A stretch of DNA of 64,000 nt from contig PYST01000078.1 in NCBI GenBank assembly GCA_003049485.1, forward strand, positions 62,001 to 126,000, in the 5' to 3' direction. Positions 45,703 through 56,988 of the stretch are shown in pieces. Origin of the DNA: Ophioceras dolichostomum (Eukaryota > Ascomycota > Sordariomycetes > Magnaporthales > Ophioceraceae). The notes under the pieces are model-generated. The model saw only the letters and a program-made list of their open reading frames with translations. It had not been told where the DNA came from and did not search any database. Each line of letters begins with the position of its first letter. Position 1 is the stretch's first letter. The translations under genes and the position numbers were made by a program.

Positions 45703-48549
45703 TGTTGACGGTCGCTCGGGTTTGCACGGAAGCAACCTCGCTTGGATGCGATCGCAATCGGTAGAAAAGGAAGCGATCGAAGTTCAATTGGCAATGTGTG
45801 TGAGAGAGAGAGGATGACGGAATGGAAGAATCGTCAGGTCGGCAGGTGAAGCCTTGAGACTGGAGTTGATGTAGCTTATCGATAAAGACGCGCTGTTGCC
45901 TAGAGAGCGGACGCGAGTGACTGAAAACCAGGAGGTGCCAGTCGGACACGGTCTCACATGATCTTAGCCCCACCATTGCGTCCCTCAATCCAGGCGAGTC
46001 TTTTTCATCTTCTCGCCTGCAGACAGATCTTTTGCGCTGCGGTTGTTCTTCACGATCTCGACGAATTGTTATTCCGTCGAAAAACGCCTCCAGCCTTGGC
46101 GGCAGGTGTAACGACCAGGTTTTGGTGTCTGTGCTTGAGGGGTTCAATTGTTGATCCTTCTAAATTAAGATGCTGTATCCCCTGCGCCTACCACGGTGCA
46201 CACCGTGGCTGAGCCTCCACGAAGAAGTTTTCCTCCGATGCTGGCTGCAGTTGAGCCTCCTGTAGACGCCGACCACCAGCGACCGTTCCCGAATCGAGAC
46301 TCTTCCGCGTTGGGGGCGGTGATGGTTCAAGAGAGTGTGCATCGATCGTTGCGCAGTTTGCCTTGCGACCCTATTCCGTCGAAGCTCCCGAAACTGCACT
46401 GATGGTCACCGAACCAACAACCTTCTTCTGTCCCCTCTAAGAGACACGGCAAGTTCTTCACTGTATCTCGATATCTGCAATGCCGCACAATCTGACCCTT
46501 GACCGTCAAGCTTCTTCTCTTGCTCAGCCCTATTCTGTTCCTCGGATAAGCAATTGACAAGAGTTGGTTGCACCGGCCGGAACGAAGGTCAAGCAAGGTG
46601 TCAAAAACACCCCCAAAAGCAGCCCCTGCATACCAGTCTGAAACACAATGCCTCTCACAACACCAACCCGCGTTACATCAGCAACGGACTCAATGAAGGA
46701 AATTTCGACTCAACGACGACGTCGGTCCTAAGGGTCAGCAACTTCCCGCCGTTGGAGAAGTTTGGAATTTGAGCCTCATCAAGCATGGATCGATCGATGG
46801 GTTAGTTCTTTTGGTCTACCACGAACCTCCGCGAGCTTGGATTCTTTCTAGTCCATCCGCATTACCCATAACGAAGCCGGCGGAGTTAAGAAACAAGAAA
46901 TGCACACCAGGTATACAGACATGCGACACATCTATGTGTTGGAAGGAAGAAACTCAAAATCTCCTACTTTCTTACATTCTACTCCTTCCCGTCGCGGCGG
47001 GATCGTCGCCGTCGCAGTGGGAGCGTCGCAGCTTCCTTCGAGTTCAGGCAGTGCCAAGTGGCAGCTGAGTCGCTCGTCGGTGCTCTGCTGCGAGCCTCAC
47101 CTCAAGCCCCAGTTCACTACGAAGTAGCAAGCGAGCAAGCTAGCGTCGAGCTAGCGGTGCCTTTTCGATCTGGAACGCCTGCCTACCTCCATTTTCTGTT
47201 CTTGACCCGCCACTTTCCACCCCCGATGCCCCTCAGAAAGAAGACCCTGAGAGTGTTAATGGCTGCCTGTGAGGCTCGAGGCGGGACCCTGGAAGAGAAG
47301 GGACCCCAGTGCCAAAAAATTCCTCCAGAACATCAAAACGCGGGAATACCAGAAAATGCTCCGTATGTCCTGCTGGTCCTGGGCTGCTGTGCCACTGGGC
47401 ACGAATCCTCCCGACCCCAAACCTTGCCAGGGGGTTCGCCTCCCTTCAGCTTTCCGGGACTTCTGTTGCACAGGATGGAACAGTCGAAACAGCGCCGCAC
47501 TCAACTGCAATTTTACACGTTACTCCGTACCTGTCCATATTCTCTGCCTCTTCCCCCACGTCACTGTTGGCGTAAAACTGCAATCTTCAGAGGGCGTACA
47601 AAGTTGTATTTGGCAGAGGTCGGCCCGATGCTCGATGCTCGACCCTTCTTTTCTCATTGGTAGCCTTACCCGCATTACCCAGCCCTGCCCCAGCCCATCC
47701 ACCCCCGTCCTTGACCACCGTCCCTGTCCTGCCCAACTTCCCTGTCCTGCCCAACTTCCCTGTCCACCTCCTTGCAGTTTTGGACGTTGGACGACAGCCG
47801 CAGCTCTGACCGACCGACACTTTTCTCTGATGGATGTGGGCAGGCGGAGGGCGTGGCAGGGCCTGTCGTGCCCTAGTCGAGCAGGAAGCTGGAGTGGAGT
47901 GAAATGTGTTTCCCTCAGAGCGTGATAGCAGCCTCCTTGCAAAAGGAGCAATCTTCCCCCGCTCGTCCGCTTGGGGCTGCAGCCTACCCAATACACTGGC
48001 TTTCCCTTTCCCCTCTTGTCTCTTTGCCCCCAGCCGACCGACGGGAGGCGATTAGTGAAACAACATCTGTAGGCTGGGTAGTCTTCCTGCCAACGACATG
48101 TCCCCTGCGTCGTGCGAGGCGTGGAACTGGAAGTCCGCCGCGCTTGTTGACGATCTGCATGATGAGCTGTCACTCCTTTCCCTCGTCTCCCTTCCTCCCT
48201 TCTTTCCTCTTCCCCAGTGCATCTGGGTGGCGCAGACATTCACCGACGTGAATCCTCTTACGACCGAGAAGCGAGGCGGCGGGAGCAGAGCCGCGCCCTA
48301 ACCCAATCCGTTCTATATCAACTTCGTGACCCCCCGTCTCGAGCTCACAGATGATGTTGGTTTGATCAAGCTGATCATCCTTCCCTTCGTCGTTATTGCC
48401 TCCCTCATCGGCAGCTACTTGGCTGGCGTTTTCGTTGCGTCCTTTTTCGGTGCCTCTCTTCAGTCCCATTTTAATCTTGCTCCTGCCATTGCTTCTCTCC
48501 CCCCCTCTCCTTGCTGTCTGCTACTATCGTCGCTGGTGGCGTCGGCAGG
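45703..48549. other. Long intergenic region
   Basis: About 2.8 kb between the divergent F-box gene and the GPI-protein gene. No gene is supported; the frames at 45401-46147 (minus) and 47058-47663 (plus) lack coding bias. It includes an 18-base tandem repeat at 47722-47765 and CT-rich tracts before 48550. Confidence 0.5.
47722..47765. repeat. 18-base tandem repeat, 2.4 copies
   Basis: The unit CCCTGTCCTGCCCAACTT occurs twice head to tail and then as a partial CCCTGTCC. Confidence 0.9.
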
Positions 48550-50533
48550 ATGATGCTCCCACAATTCCTCTTGTCCATGACGGGGGCCGCGGCCCTCGTA
48601 GCCGGTTCCATTATCTCTCCCCGGGATGTCCAACTTCAACCCCGTCTATCAGCTCTACGAGCGAGGGACGGCTCCGACTTCATTCACATCAGCGAGCTGG
48701 TGGAGCGTGGATTCGTAAAGCCGATCCACAAGCGGACGGATATCCTCGAGAAGAGGGCAAACCAAAACAGGACGATCGACCTCAGCTACCAGAAGACAGA
48801 GTCCCCTCTTTACTCTGGGTATGTTCGCTCCCAAGCCCCAACTGAGCATCTTGGACATCTTGGTCGTAGATACGTGTTGGACTTCGCTGGACGCCTAGCC
48901 CCACCCAGCCCAGCCTGATGAAGCCGAGCTGACCATGATCCCCCAATGTGCAGCTCATGGCCGTACGAGTCGCCCCGAGTGCCCATCGGGCCGCTGCCTC
49001 TCAGCAGCCAGATCGGCGCCTCGGTCAGCCTAACGGTGCAATGCGTCGACTGCAAGACCTACGGCACGATCGAGCTGTCGATCGACGATGATAACGTGAT
49101 CAGCGATCTGAAGTTCTTCGCCGGGATGACTTTCCACAACGTTGGCGCCTACGTAGACCTTTCGATGCTCGTAGGCGGCCAGGGCACGTATACGATTGGG
49201 CTGGGGTACTTTAAGAACAACAGCAAGGACGCTACGGGCAAATATTTTGCAGCGAAGTTCGGAGCATCGGTCGACCTGATCCTTCAGGTCACCGGCGAGG
49301 TCCAAGCCACGGGCGGACTTCAGGTGGCGATCCCGGACGGCGAGCAGATTGGCCTCGCCCTTGACTTCGGCATCGATGTCTTCGAGCATAAAATCAAGAA
49401 CGCCCGCGTGGCTAGCATAGACCTAATGTTTGTCCCCATTCGCTTTTCCAAAATCCAAGTTCCTCGCCCACCTCCTCACCTCCCCTTTCGCCTTTCCCTC
49501 TGCAGGTCTTGTCCGGCTGTTTCTGTCCTCTCTTCTTTCTTATGGGTGTCTATCTTCTAACCCGTTGGCGCCCCCATGCTTTGTCTCCAACAGCCCGCAG
49601 ACCGATTTCTATCTGCTTCCCCTGGCCATCTCATCAGCCTCGGTCAATATCACGGCTGCTATTCGCATCCAGGTCGCTGCCGACCTCTCCGCCTCGCTCA
49701 ACCTTCCCGGCGATGCATTCGACGTCAAAGCCGGGATAGGTGCCGGCGCCCAGCTCACCGTGGCTAAGGCTAAGCTCGGCACGTCGTTCTCGGCTGAGGG
49801 CACGTGCCGCAACGCCGTCTACGCCGACATCGAGTCCAACGCGGGGCTGTACGCACAAGCCTTCTTCAGCGTGGGTGACGACGACGAAGATATCAAAAAG
49901 CTCGGCCCCAGCCTGAGCACCGTCTTCTTCACCGCCGGCTACACCAAGTGCCTGGCGAGCGAGTCGGCCACCAGGACGCCCGCTATCATCGCCACCAAGC
50001 CGGCCACCCAGCCGGTCGCCCAGATCATCGCCGACGGCCGCTGCCCCAGCGCCGTAACCATGAACACGACTACGGCGAGCACGTACACAATGACGTCGTG
50101 CATCGTGCCCGAGATGAACTGCCCCACCAACTTCATCAAGGAGATCGTCCTCACAAACACCGAGACGGTGCTCACCACCATCTGCCCCGGCGTATCGGGC
50201 AACACCGCCACCGCAACGGCCAAGCCGCACGTCACCCCCGTCTCGCCCTCGGGCGACAAGATCATCCTGACCAGCATGTCGACGAAGCAGACGCTTAGCC
50301 CCGTCCACTACAACATAACGGGCGTCGCGAACGGCACCCGCGTCGATGCCGCCTTCGTCTCGGCCACGCCGCCGCCGACCACTTCGACGACTCTGCTGCC
50401 CACGGGCACTCCCAGCCCGAACGATGCCGGCTCTCAGAAGCCCGGGAGCGGGGCAGCGGGACTGTCACCAACCCCGCTCTCGGCCATGCTGAGCGGCATG
50501 GTGGCTGTGGGTCTGGCGATGCTCCTGCTGTGA
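48550..50533 (+). CDS. GPI-anchored secreted protein, unknown function
   Basis: Three exons (48550-48818, 48954-49427, 49594-50533) join in frame to give 560 residues. The N-terminus is a signal peptide (MMLPQFLLSMTGAAALVAGS). The middle has SWPYESPRVPIGPLPLSSQ, then a long alternating-hydrophobic part (SLTVQCVDCKTYGTIELSI, GAYVDLSMLVGGQGTYTI, further V/L/A-rich strands) that reads as a beta-rich domain. A Thr-rich region with paired Cys (SCIVPEMNC) and a Ser/Thr/Pro stalk follow. It ends in a hydrophobic tail (LSAMLSGMVAVGLAMLLL) preceded by small residues, a typical GPI signal. Intron 2 is unusually rich in CT. I recognise the layout as common in ascomycete surface proteins but know no function. 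Confidence 0.8.
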
Positions 50534-51034
50534 GCGTCACCGTACCACTCCGCTGCCAGACAACCCGCACTGTAGAGCAGCGTGCAGCTGTGCTGTGTAA
50601 AATTTTGATGAGATATGTACAAGGGGCAAAAAAAGAGAAAAAGGATTGCGCTTATGATTGCGCGGTGTACTGGTTGGTTGCTGGTTGGTTACTAGTTGGG
50701 TTATGGGATTTGCTTGGATACCATCTGTGTTTTATCGTTCAATTTTTTTTTTTTTTTTTGTGTTGGATGCACCCAAACATTTTCATCAGGCACTTTTGGG
50801 GGGACTAGGAAAGTCAACAATGCCATAGATTTCAGAATGCACCATTGCTCGGAATTCTACCAAGTCCTTACTCTGAGCTGGGGCCGACTGTGTGGATGTT
50901 CGTGGGGTGGGTGCTTCAGATGATGACGAGGACCGAAGCTTGCTGATCGCCGATTGCCACTGATGGTAACAGCCATGACCAGCTTAAACTGCCCGCTAGA
51001 TATTGTACCTGAGGGAAATGCGGAATCTAGGGAA
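50534..51034. other. Tail-to-tail intergenic region with poly-T
   Basis: About 0.5 kb between the GPI-protein gene (plus) and CPS1 (minus), with a run of 17 T at 50743-50759. Nothing else is seen. Confidence 0.6.
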
Positions 51035-52861
51035 CTACTCCAAATCGGCGTCGTCCATGTTCCGCACAAACAAGCTGTACCACTGCACACCGCGGACGTG
51101 GCCCTTGATGCTCACATGCTCGTTGACGGTGTGGATGCCCCGCGTGAAGATGTCGTCGACCTCCTCGTCGTAACCCGGCCCGTACCGGAAGATGTGTCGC
51201 GTCAGCCCCCAGTAGTGGCGCGTGTCGGTGTTGCCCGTCATGAGCCCCGGAGACACGATCAGGTCGTCGCCGTACAGCGCGCGCGTCGTGCCGGCGAGGA
51301 CGGAGTAGGGGCTGGTACCCTTGGTAGATGTGGGCGTTACGGGGGCGGGCTCGAGGACCGCGCGTCCGGTCCGCAGGATAATGGAGGAGGAAGGCTCGTC
51401 GGCGGCCCGGTTCGAAGAGGAGGCGGCGTCGAAGGCGTGCACGGTGAGGTTGTGCCGCGACGCGATCTTGGAAGCGATGTCTTTCATGACGCCCATCACG
51501 TCCGCCGAGGTCTCGCCCACGTTGATGCGGTGGTTCACGGTCAGGACCGTCCGCTCCGGCAGCGCGTTGACCTTGACACCACCATGGATGAGGTCGGCCG
51601 CCACGGACGTGGTGAAGAGGTACTTGACCACGTCGCCGCCTGTCCGGGCTGCCTCCTCTGCCAGCTTGTCTCTGCCCCCGCGTCCTGCCTTCTTCGCGTC
51701 GTGCCACCTGAGCAGGCGCCTCATCTTGTCGGGGAACTCGGGCGCATGCTCGTCGGCACAGTGCAATAGCCCCAGAAAAGGATTCTCCTCGTGCAGCCGT
51801 GGTGAGTATGGCCGGTCCTCGACGGCGATGACAAGCTCGGCCATAACGCCGATGCCGTTGTGGCGGGGCGGCACGCTCGAGTGGCCACCTGGCATGCGCA
51901 CCACCACCTCGACGTCGAGGTACCCCTTCTCGGCCACGCCGGGGACGGCGAAGGTCTCGCCCCAGCCCTCAGCCGCCTCACCGCCCTCGTCGACGATCAC
52001 CGCGATGCTGTCGTCCCCGTAGCGCTCCGTAAGTACCTTCGCTAGCGACGAGGCACCCCGCATGCCCGAAACCTCCTCGTCGAAGCCGAACGAGAGCAGC
52101 AGCGTCCGTCGCGGCGAGTAGTCGGCGTCGATGAGAGCCTCTACGGCCGACAGGATGCCGATAAGGTTGTTCTTGCAGTCGGTCGAGCCTCGCCCCCAGA
52201 CCTTCTTGCCGTCGAAGTAGCCGCTCCACGGCGGGTGCTTCCACTCGCTCAGCGTGTCACCGTCGACTGGGACCACGTCCTGGTGCGCCATAAGCAGCGT
52301 GGGCTTGAGGTTCGGGTCGGAGCCCTTCCATGTGTACAGCAGACCGTGGGTGTTAACGTGCTCCACTTCCAGGGTTTCATGCACGAGAGGGTAGCTGTGC
52401 TCCAGGTACTCGGCGAGGCGGGTCATTACATCCCAACGAGGGTCGTCGCCGACGTCACCCATGTTGTCGAAAGACGGCGTTGGGATCTGCACCGCGCCCG
52501 ACAGCCGCTTGACGCTGAGGTCGCGGAACTCTTGCGATCCGAGATATTCGTCCATATCATCCAGTTTGGGGCTGGCTGAACTGGGCTTCAGGGGGGCGAC
52601 CTGCGCACATTGCGGCGGATGATTGGAGTGTTGGGACTGATGATAACTCCATGGCGGACGCAAACTATGCGAGAGGGAGGAGCCGCTGTCGGAACAGTGC
52701 AGCCAGGCACCAACCAGCAGGATTGAGGCTACAAATGCACTGGCGGCTGCGGCGTGGACATAGCCTTTCCTCCTCATGCTCCGTCCGTGCGGCACATGCG
52801 ATCCGGCCATGAGGTTTAAGGTCGGCCAGTGTGGGGCCCCTAGTACCGATTTCTCGTCCAT
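51035..52861 (-). CDS. CPS1: Vacuolar carboxypeptidase S-like M20 metallopeptidase
   Basis: Carboxypeptidase S (Gly-X carboxypeptidase) is a zinc enzyme that releases C-terminal residues from short peptides in the vacuole. Single exon, 608 residues. A membrane segment at residues 36-54, preceded by a basic RSMRRKG, predicts a type II membrane precursor, as in yeast Cps1, which is sorted via the multivesicular-body pathway. The M20 metal ligands are in place: LLMAHQDVVPVDG (H193), GRGSTDCKNN (D228), and the catalytic and ligand Glu pair in FGFDEEVSGMRG (E262/E263). A further His lies near the C-terminus (GNTDTRHYW). Length and layout match the family. VFA1, elsewhere in the window, serves the same endosomal pathway, but no direct link follows. 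Confidence 0.92.
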   Translation of the reverse strand: MDEKSVLGAPHWPTLNLMAGSHVPHGRSMRRKGYVHAAAASAFVASILLVGAWLHCSDSGSSLSHSLRPPWSYHQSQHSNHPPQCAQVAPLKPSSASPKLDDMDEYLGSQEFRDLSVKRLSGAVQIPTPSFDNMGDVGDDPRWDVMTRLAEYLEHSYPLVHETLEVEHVNTHGLLYTWKGSDPNLKPTLLMAHQDVVPVDGDTLSEWKHPPWSGYFDGKKVWGRGSTDCKNNLIGILSAVEALIDADYSPRRTLLLSFGFDEEVSGMRGASSLAKVLTERYGDDSIAVIVDEGGEAAEGWGETFAVPGVAEKGYLDVEVVVRMPGGHSSVPPRHNGIGVMAELVIAVEDRPYSPRLHEENPFLGLLHCADEHAPEFPDKMRRLLRWHDAKKAGRGGRDKLAEEAARTGGDVVKYLFTTSVAADLIHGGVKVNALPERTVLTVNHRINVGETSADVMGVMKDIASKIASRHNLTVHAFDAASSSNRAADEPSSSIILRTGRAVLEPAPVTPTSTKGTSPYSVLAGTTRALYGDDLIVSPGLMTGNTDTRHYWGLTRHIFRYGPGYDEEVDDIFTRGIHTVNEHVSIKGHVRGVQWYSLFVRNMDDADLE

Positions 52862-53847
52862 TGTTCAATTCGGGTTCCAGATTCGGGAAGAAAAGAGAGA
52901 GTACCTAACCCGTTGACTTGAACTCGTTGAACCAGCCCAGGTGCGTGCAGAACTGGAGGGTAAAGGAAGACACCGGCACTAGGCTTGGGCGTTAGTGATG
53001 GCGATGACGAAGTGGTGGTGGGCGGAGAAGAAGGATGACATCAGACGGCATCGGGTAGTCGTGATGGCCACGCAAACGCGGGGTCGGCCTCGCGATAACC
53101 CACCTCAACTAACTGATAACGCTCGTCCCGGCCGAAACATCTAGAGGTAACCTGACAGTGAATGCTGTGGTATCTTTTTCGCTCGATATCCGTAAAGGTA
53201 CCTAAAGTTACATCGGAGATTCAAATCCTGCGTAGTAATTAATACGGATTCCCGATACCTCTCCCGTTCTCTCATTCCCCCGCTGCCCCGTAACGCTCTT
53301 ACGATGTAGGAGGCACGATATTGACGTTCCCAGATGCTTTTCAGACTAGATGGAAGCTTCTGCCATTGATCTCCTTTTCACGTCCAACTGGACCCCTCCC
53401 GCTAGGTGCAGAGTGTCGAAGCATTGCTAGCTACCTACCTAAGCAAACGATTCCCGCGCCCTCCTCTTCTCGACCCCTCCTCCGCATCCACGAGCCCCAC
53501 CACCATCAATCGCCATCATTTTGATGATCAACATGGTACGCTGCCTCTAGGTGCCACAAGTTATCCTCCCATATATTACAGAAATATATTAAAACACAAC
53601 CTCAACTTGGGTATCTGTTGCGCGTCCCCCATCTAGCAATGGAAAAGGATTGGTTAATGTCGGGTATAATACATAGGGAGGTATGCATGGCTTGCTGAAA
53701 GGCCGGCGAGGGGGGGAAAGAGTGGGAAAACTTGCCTCCCTAAACTCCACGCGTAAGCCCTCCTCTCATAACTGTCGTCCTTGCTCCTTCTTCTTTCCTT
53801 GGCTTCCCTGACCGTTCATGACCTTGGCTCTTTCTTTGTCTCTAGCC
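52862..53847. other. Intergenic region
   Basis: About 1 kb between two minus-strand genes, made up of the CPS1 promoter and the 3' flank of the ankyrin gene. GGTACCTA-type motifs lie at 52900 and 53198. No gene is supported. Confidence 0.5.
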
Positions 53848-56489
53848 CTAGCTCTCTCTGCGTCCGTGATTCAGGATGGCGGGCCGAGGGGGATCAGACG
53901 TTAGGATGGCCAATATCTGCTTCCTGGTCATCTTGCCGAGTGGAAGCCCACCTTTCTCCACCTTTGAGTCGATGTAGATGTCCCTGGCCACGTCTATGGC
54001 GGACGCCCAGCCTTTGAACTCCTTCGGCTTTCCGCGACCGAGGGTGCTCTTTTTCCTGTAGCCGACATAGTGGGCGTCTTTGGGGTTGCACCCGCGGTCG
54101 AGGAAATACCGGATTGCCAGAGCGAACTCCTCCTCGTAAACGATGTTGCGGACGGCGAACAGTACCGCGCGGTGGAAGAAAGCGGCGTTGCGCGGTTTTG
54201 ACTCGTCGATGATGGCGTCGGCGTGGCCGGGCCGGCGGAGAAGGGTGGCGTAAACGCTGCCCCAGCCGGTGTCGGAGTTGACAACCTGTGGCGCGTCTAG
54301 TAGTAGCCCGAGTAGGTTGTCGTAGTTGAATTTTATCGCCGTGGTGAGCGGGGTTTTGGTTTGCAACTGATCAAGCCGGATGCTTTGGGCTTTCATAGGA
54401 GGCTCCTTGTGGATCACGACTTGCTTGGTCTCCCACTTTAGAAAGATCCGGGCGTAGTGCAGGGCAAGCTCCTCGCTGCGGGCGGCCCAGAATACGATGA
54501 GGTTGGCGAAGAGGTCGCTGGACCGAAAGGTTGCCCCGCCCCGGACGTTGTAGCCTCCGTGTCGCAGCAGCAGGTCGAGGATCTCGAGGCGGTCTGAGAG
54601 GCTTCTGGACCCCTGAACCAGCTGCGGGTCAAAGTCAGGGAGCCCCGAACAGGGCATAAATAACGTCGGATTGAGCCGGTCTTGACTGACGGAGCAGAAG
54701 GCAGCTGCGCGGAGGTGAGGCGGCAGCGACCCGGCCACGTCCAACCACTCGTTTGCGCCAGGGTCGCAGCTAAGAACGAAGGCCCTCCATTCCCTCCGGA
54801 CATTCGCATCCATCACGTCAAGGGCAGCGGGCGAAAGGCCTGCGCCGATCAGGAGCTTGACCACGGTGGAATTCTCTAGGATAATGGCCTTCAGAGCTGG
54901 AGAAAAGATCGTATTTGATGCGCTGGTAGGGTCAGCGCCGGCCTCGAGAAGGGCATGGACGCAGGCGCTGTTCCCCGACCAGACAGCTCGAAAGATCGGG
55001 GAGCAGTTGCGGAGGATGAAGCTGCCAGTCCCCTCGTTTCTTCGCCATTCATATGGATCGCGGACGTTGAGGGGTTCAACCGTATTGGGGTCTCCCCTCT
55101 CCCGGATGAGAGACCTGATTTCCTCGGCTGGCGTCCCTGGTCCAATAACGTGGAGCCTGCAGTCCAATTCTACACGTGCATATTGGTCCTCCTGACGCCT
55201 GCGGTTGTCCATTCCTTGGCGAATAAGCTGGTGGTCCAGCCGGACGGTAATGGGAGCGACGGGGGAGACAGGTGTGGCTTGCGACTGGCTTGGCGTCATC
55301 GGGGTATCCCTCTGCCTCCTGGATCTCCTGTAAGCGCCAATATCCGCACTATCGCTGTCGGCACCATCGTGATCGGAGCCGCCCTCGCTGGCGTCGGCGC
55401 TGTAGCTGCCACTGCCACTGCAGTTAGGCTGGGCGCCGGGGGCTGGCGTGGCGATGATGTGGTCTGCGGACGCGCGGACGGACGGCTGCTTACCCACCGT
55501 CACACCCTTCAGCACGGCGAGCGCTAGTGCGATGGGGTCGTCTTCCGGCGGAGGCGGCGCTTGGTAGCTTTTAATTTTCTGCTTATCTCGGCTTTCTCGC
55601 CGTCCGTGGGGCGCGGCGCTGATAGGCCGCGACGGCGCTTGTGGCAGTGGCCTGAGGGACTGCGTGTTGCCACGAGGAGGCTCTGGTGCCGCGGGTGTTG
55701 CTAACGTCGCTTCCGGCTCAAGATGCTCAGTAGCGTCCGCCACCGAGCCTTGGTAAGACGGCTCGGCGTATGAGGTCAGCTCCTCCAAGTACCTCTGGAG
55801 CATTACGCTGTTACCACCACGACCTTGTAGCTCCCGTATTTCCACGTGGATCTGCTCCACGCGGAACAGCAAGGCCTCTGTATCACCTCGAATGGCCTCA
55901 GTATCTCTCTTGACATCGGTTGTCATGGACCTGGCGCATCACCAGCCATCATCAGCCTCCATCAGCCATCATGCCAAAGGGCAAAATGATAATTACCAAA
56001 TGAGAAGATAACCCATAGCATTGTCGCGGGTAGAGACGAAAGGGGATTAGCGAAAACGAGGGTGGCCTACATAGATATCACGCTAAGGCCGATGTCGAGT
56101 GCCAGCTTGTAGCTCTCGAGGTTGGCCTTAAGCTTCTGAGTGTCTTTCTGCCCGTAGAGGGCCCAGTGAGAAGCAGAGAAACTCAAGCCCCCACCGCTCC
56201 GGAACTTCCTGATCGTGACGTTGACGTCTTTGACTGCAGACTCACATTCGCGGATGATGCCAGACACGTTGCGAAGGATGTCCGCAGGAAGTCACCCTTT
56301 GCTCGCACCCGAGAGCAGCCGAGTGAGAGCCTGTAGGACCGGCGAGATGGCGCGCAGCTCGCTGGACATTCCGTCCAGATCGCTGCTCGCTGCACTGGCA
56401 TCCCTCGCGAACTCGGTGATGGCGCTGGTGGTCTTGACGATGGAGCTTGCGAGCGCTAGAGACGATGTCACTATTGAGAGGGGGTCCAT
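53848..56489 (-). CDS. HeLo-like N-terminal and ankyrin protein, interrupted by an in-frame TGA
   Basis: The start at 56489 (MDPLSIVTSSLALASSIVKT) is the typical fungal N-terminal helical domain of STAND/NLR-type proteins (HeLo-like), which in relatives triggers cell death or signalling. It continues through 56071, and an intron (55931-56070) joins it in phase to exon 53848-55930, encoding DVKRDTEAIRGDTEALL, a Pro/Ser-rich linker and a C-terminal half with ankyrin-like repeats (SPIFRAVWSGNSACVHALL, EAGADPT, STVVKLLIGAGLSPAAL). There is no NB-ARC or NACHT ATPase motif. Codon 66 is TGA (56292-56294), although the same frame continues as LPADILRNVSGII, as the domain should. An alternative 75-base intron (56234-56308, GTGCGA...CTGCAG) would remove the stop along with 25 conserved-looking codons. 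With the stop, the total is exactly 834 codons. It is a pseudogene, a readthrough gene or a sequence error. Confidence 0.7.
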
Positions 56490-56988
56490 CTCTCCAGGCT
56501 TGCCAGGGAGGCGAATGCTCCCTGATCGAGACGGCAAGTAGGGAGAAATTCGTAGCTCGGACAGAATAAGCGTCGTCGTCACGCGCTGGAGGCGATTTTA
56601 TTCTGTTTGCTAAAACAATGGATTGATGCGCGACGCTCGCGAGCCTGGCCTGCGAGCCTGGCCTGCGGGGTCCGGCCTCCCAGTGCGGCTGAGCCACCGA
56701 CATGCACCACCGCACAGGTCGGCGGGGAAAGGAAGTGGAAGAATCCAGAGCGGCCAATGAGGGCTGCCAGGTAGGAAACAGTCACATGAAACGTGACCGC
56801 GGCAACAGACTCGACTTGGGGGCCAAGGCTAAACGAAACTGGGAAACACCCACACGATATCGACATCGCTCTTTTCTCTCTCTTCTTGGTATCTTTACGT
56901 TAGGCAATTGATGAAAGGGGATTCTACATATGATTTTACAAACCGAAGCGCTGTCTCGAAATGGGAGTATACAGATAATTGATGATGG
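56490..56988. other. Intergenic region with a 13-base direct repeat
   Basis: About 0.5 kb between two minus-strand genes. Two adjacent copies of GCGAGCCTGGCCT lie near 56639-56664. Nothing else is seen. Confidence 0.55.

Noticed and set aside
49430..49593. Reading straight through intron 2 of the GPI-protein gene
   Set aside because: The frame is open but gives an out-of-character Pro/Phe/Ser stretch; the GT-AG intron restores a continuous beta-rich sequence in phase.
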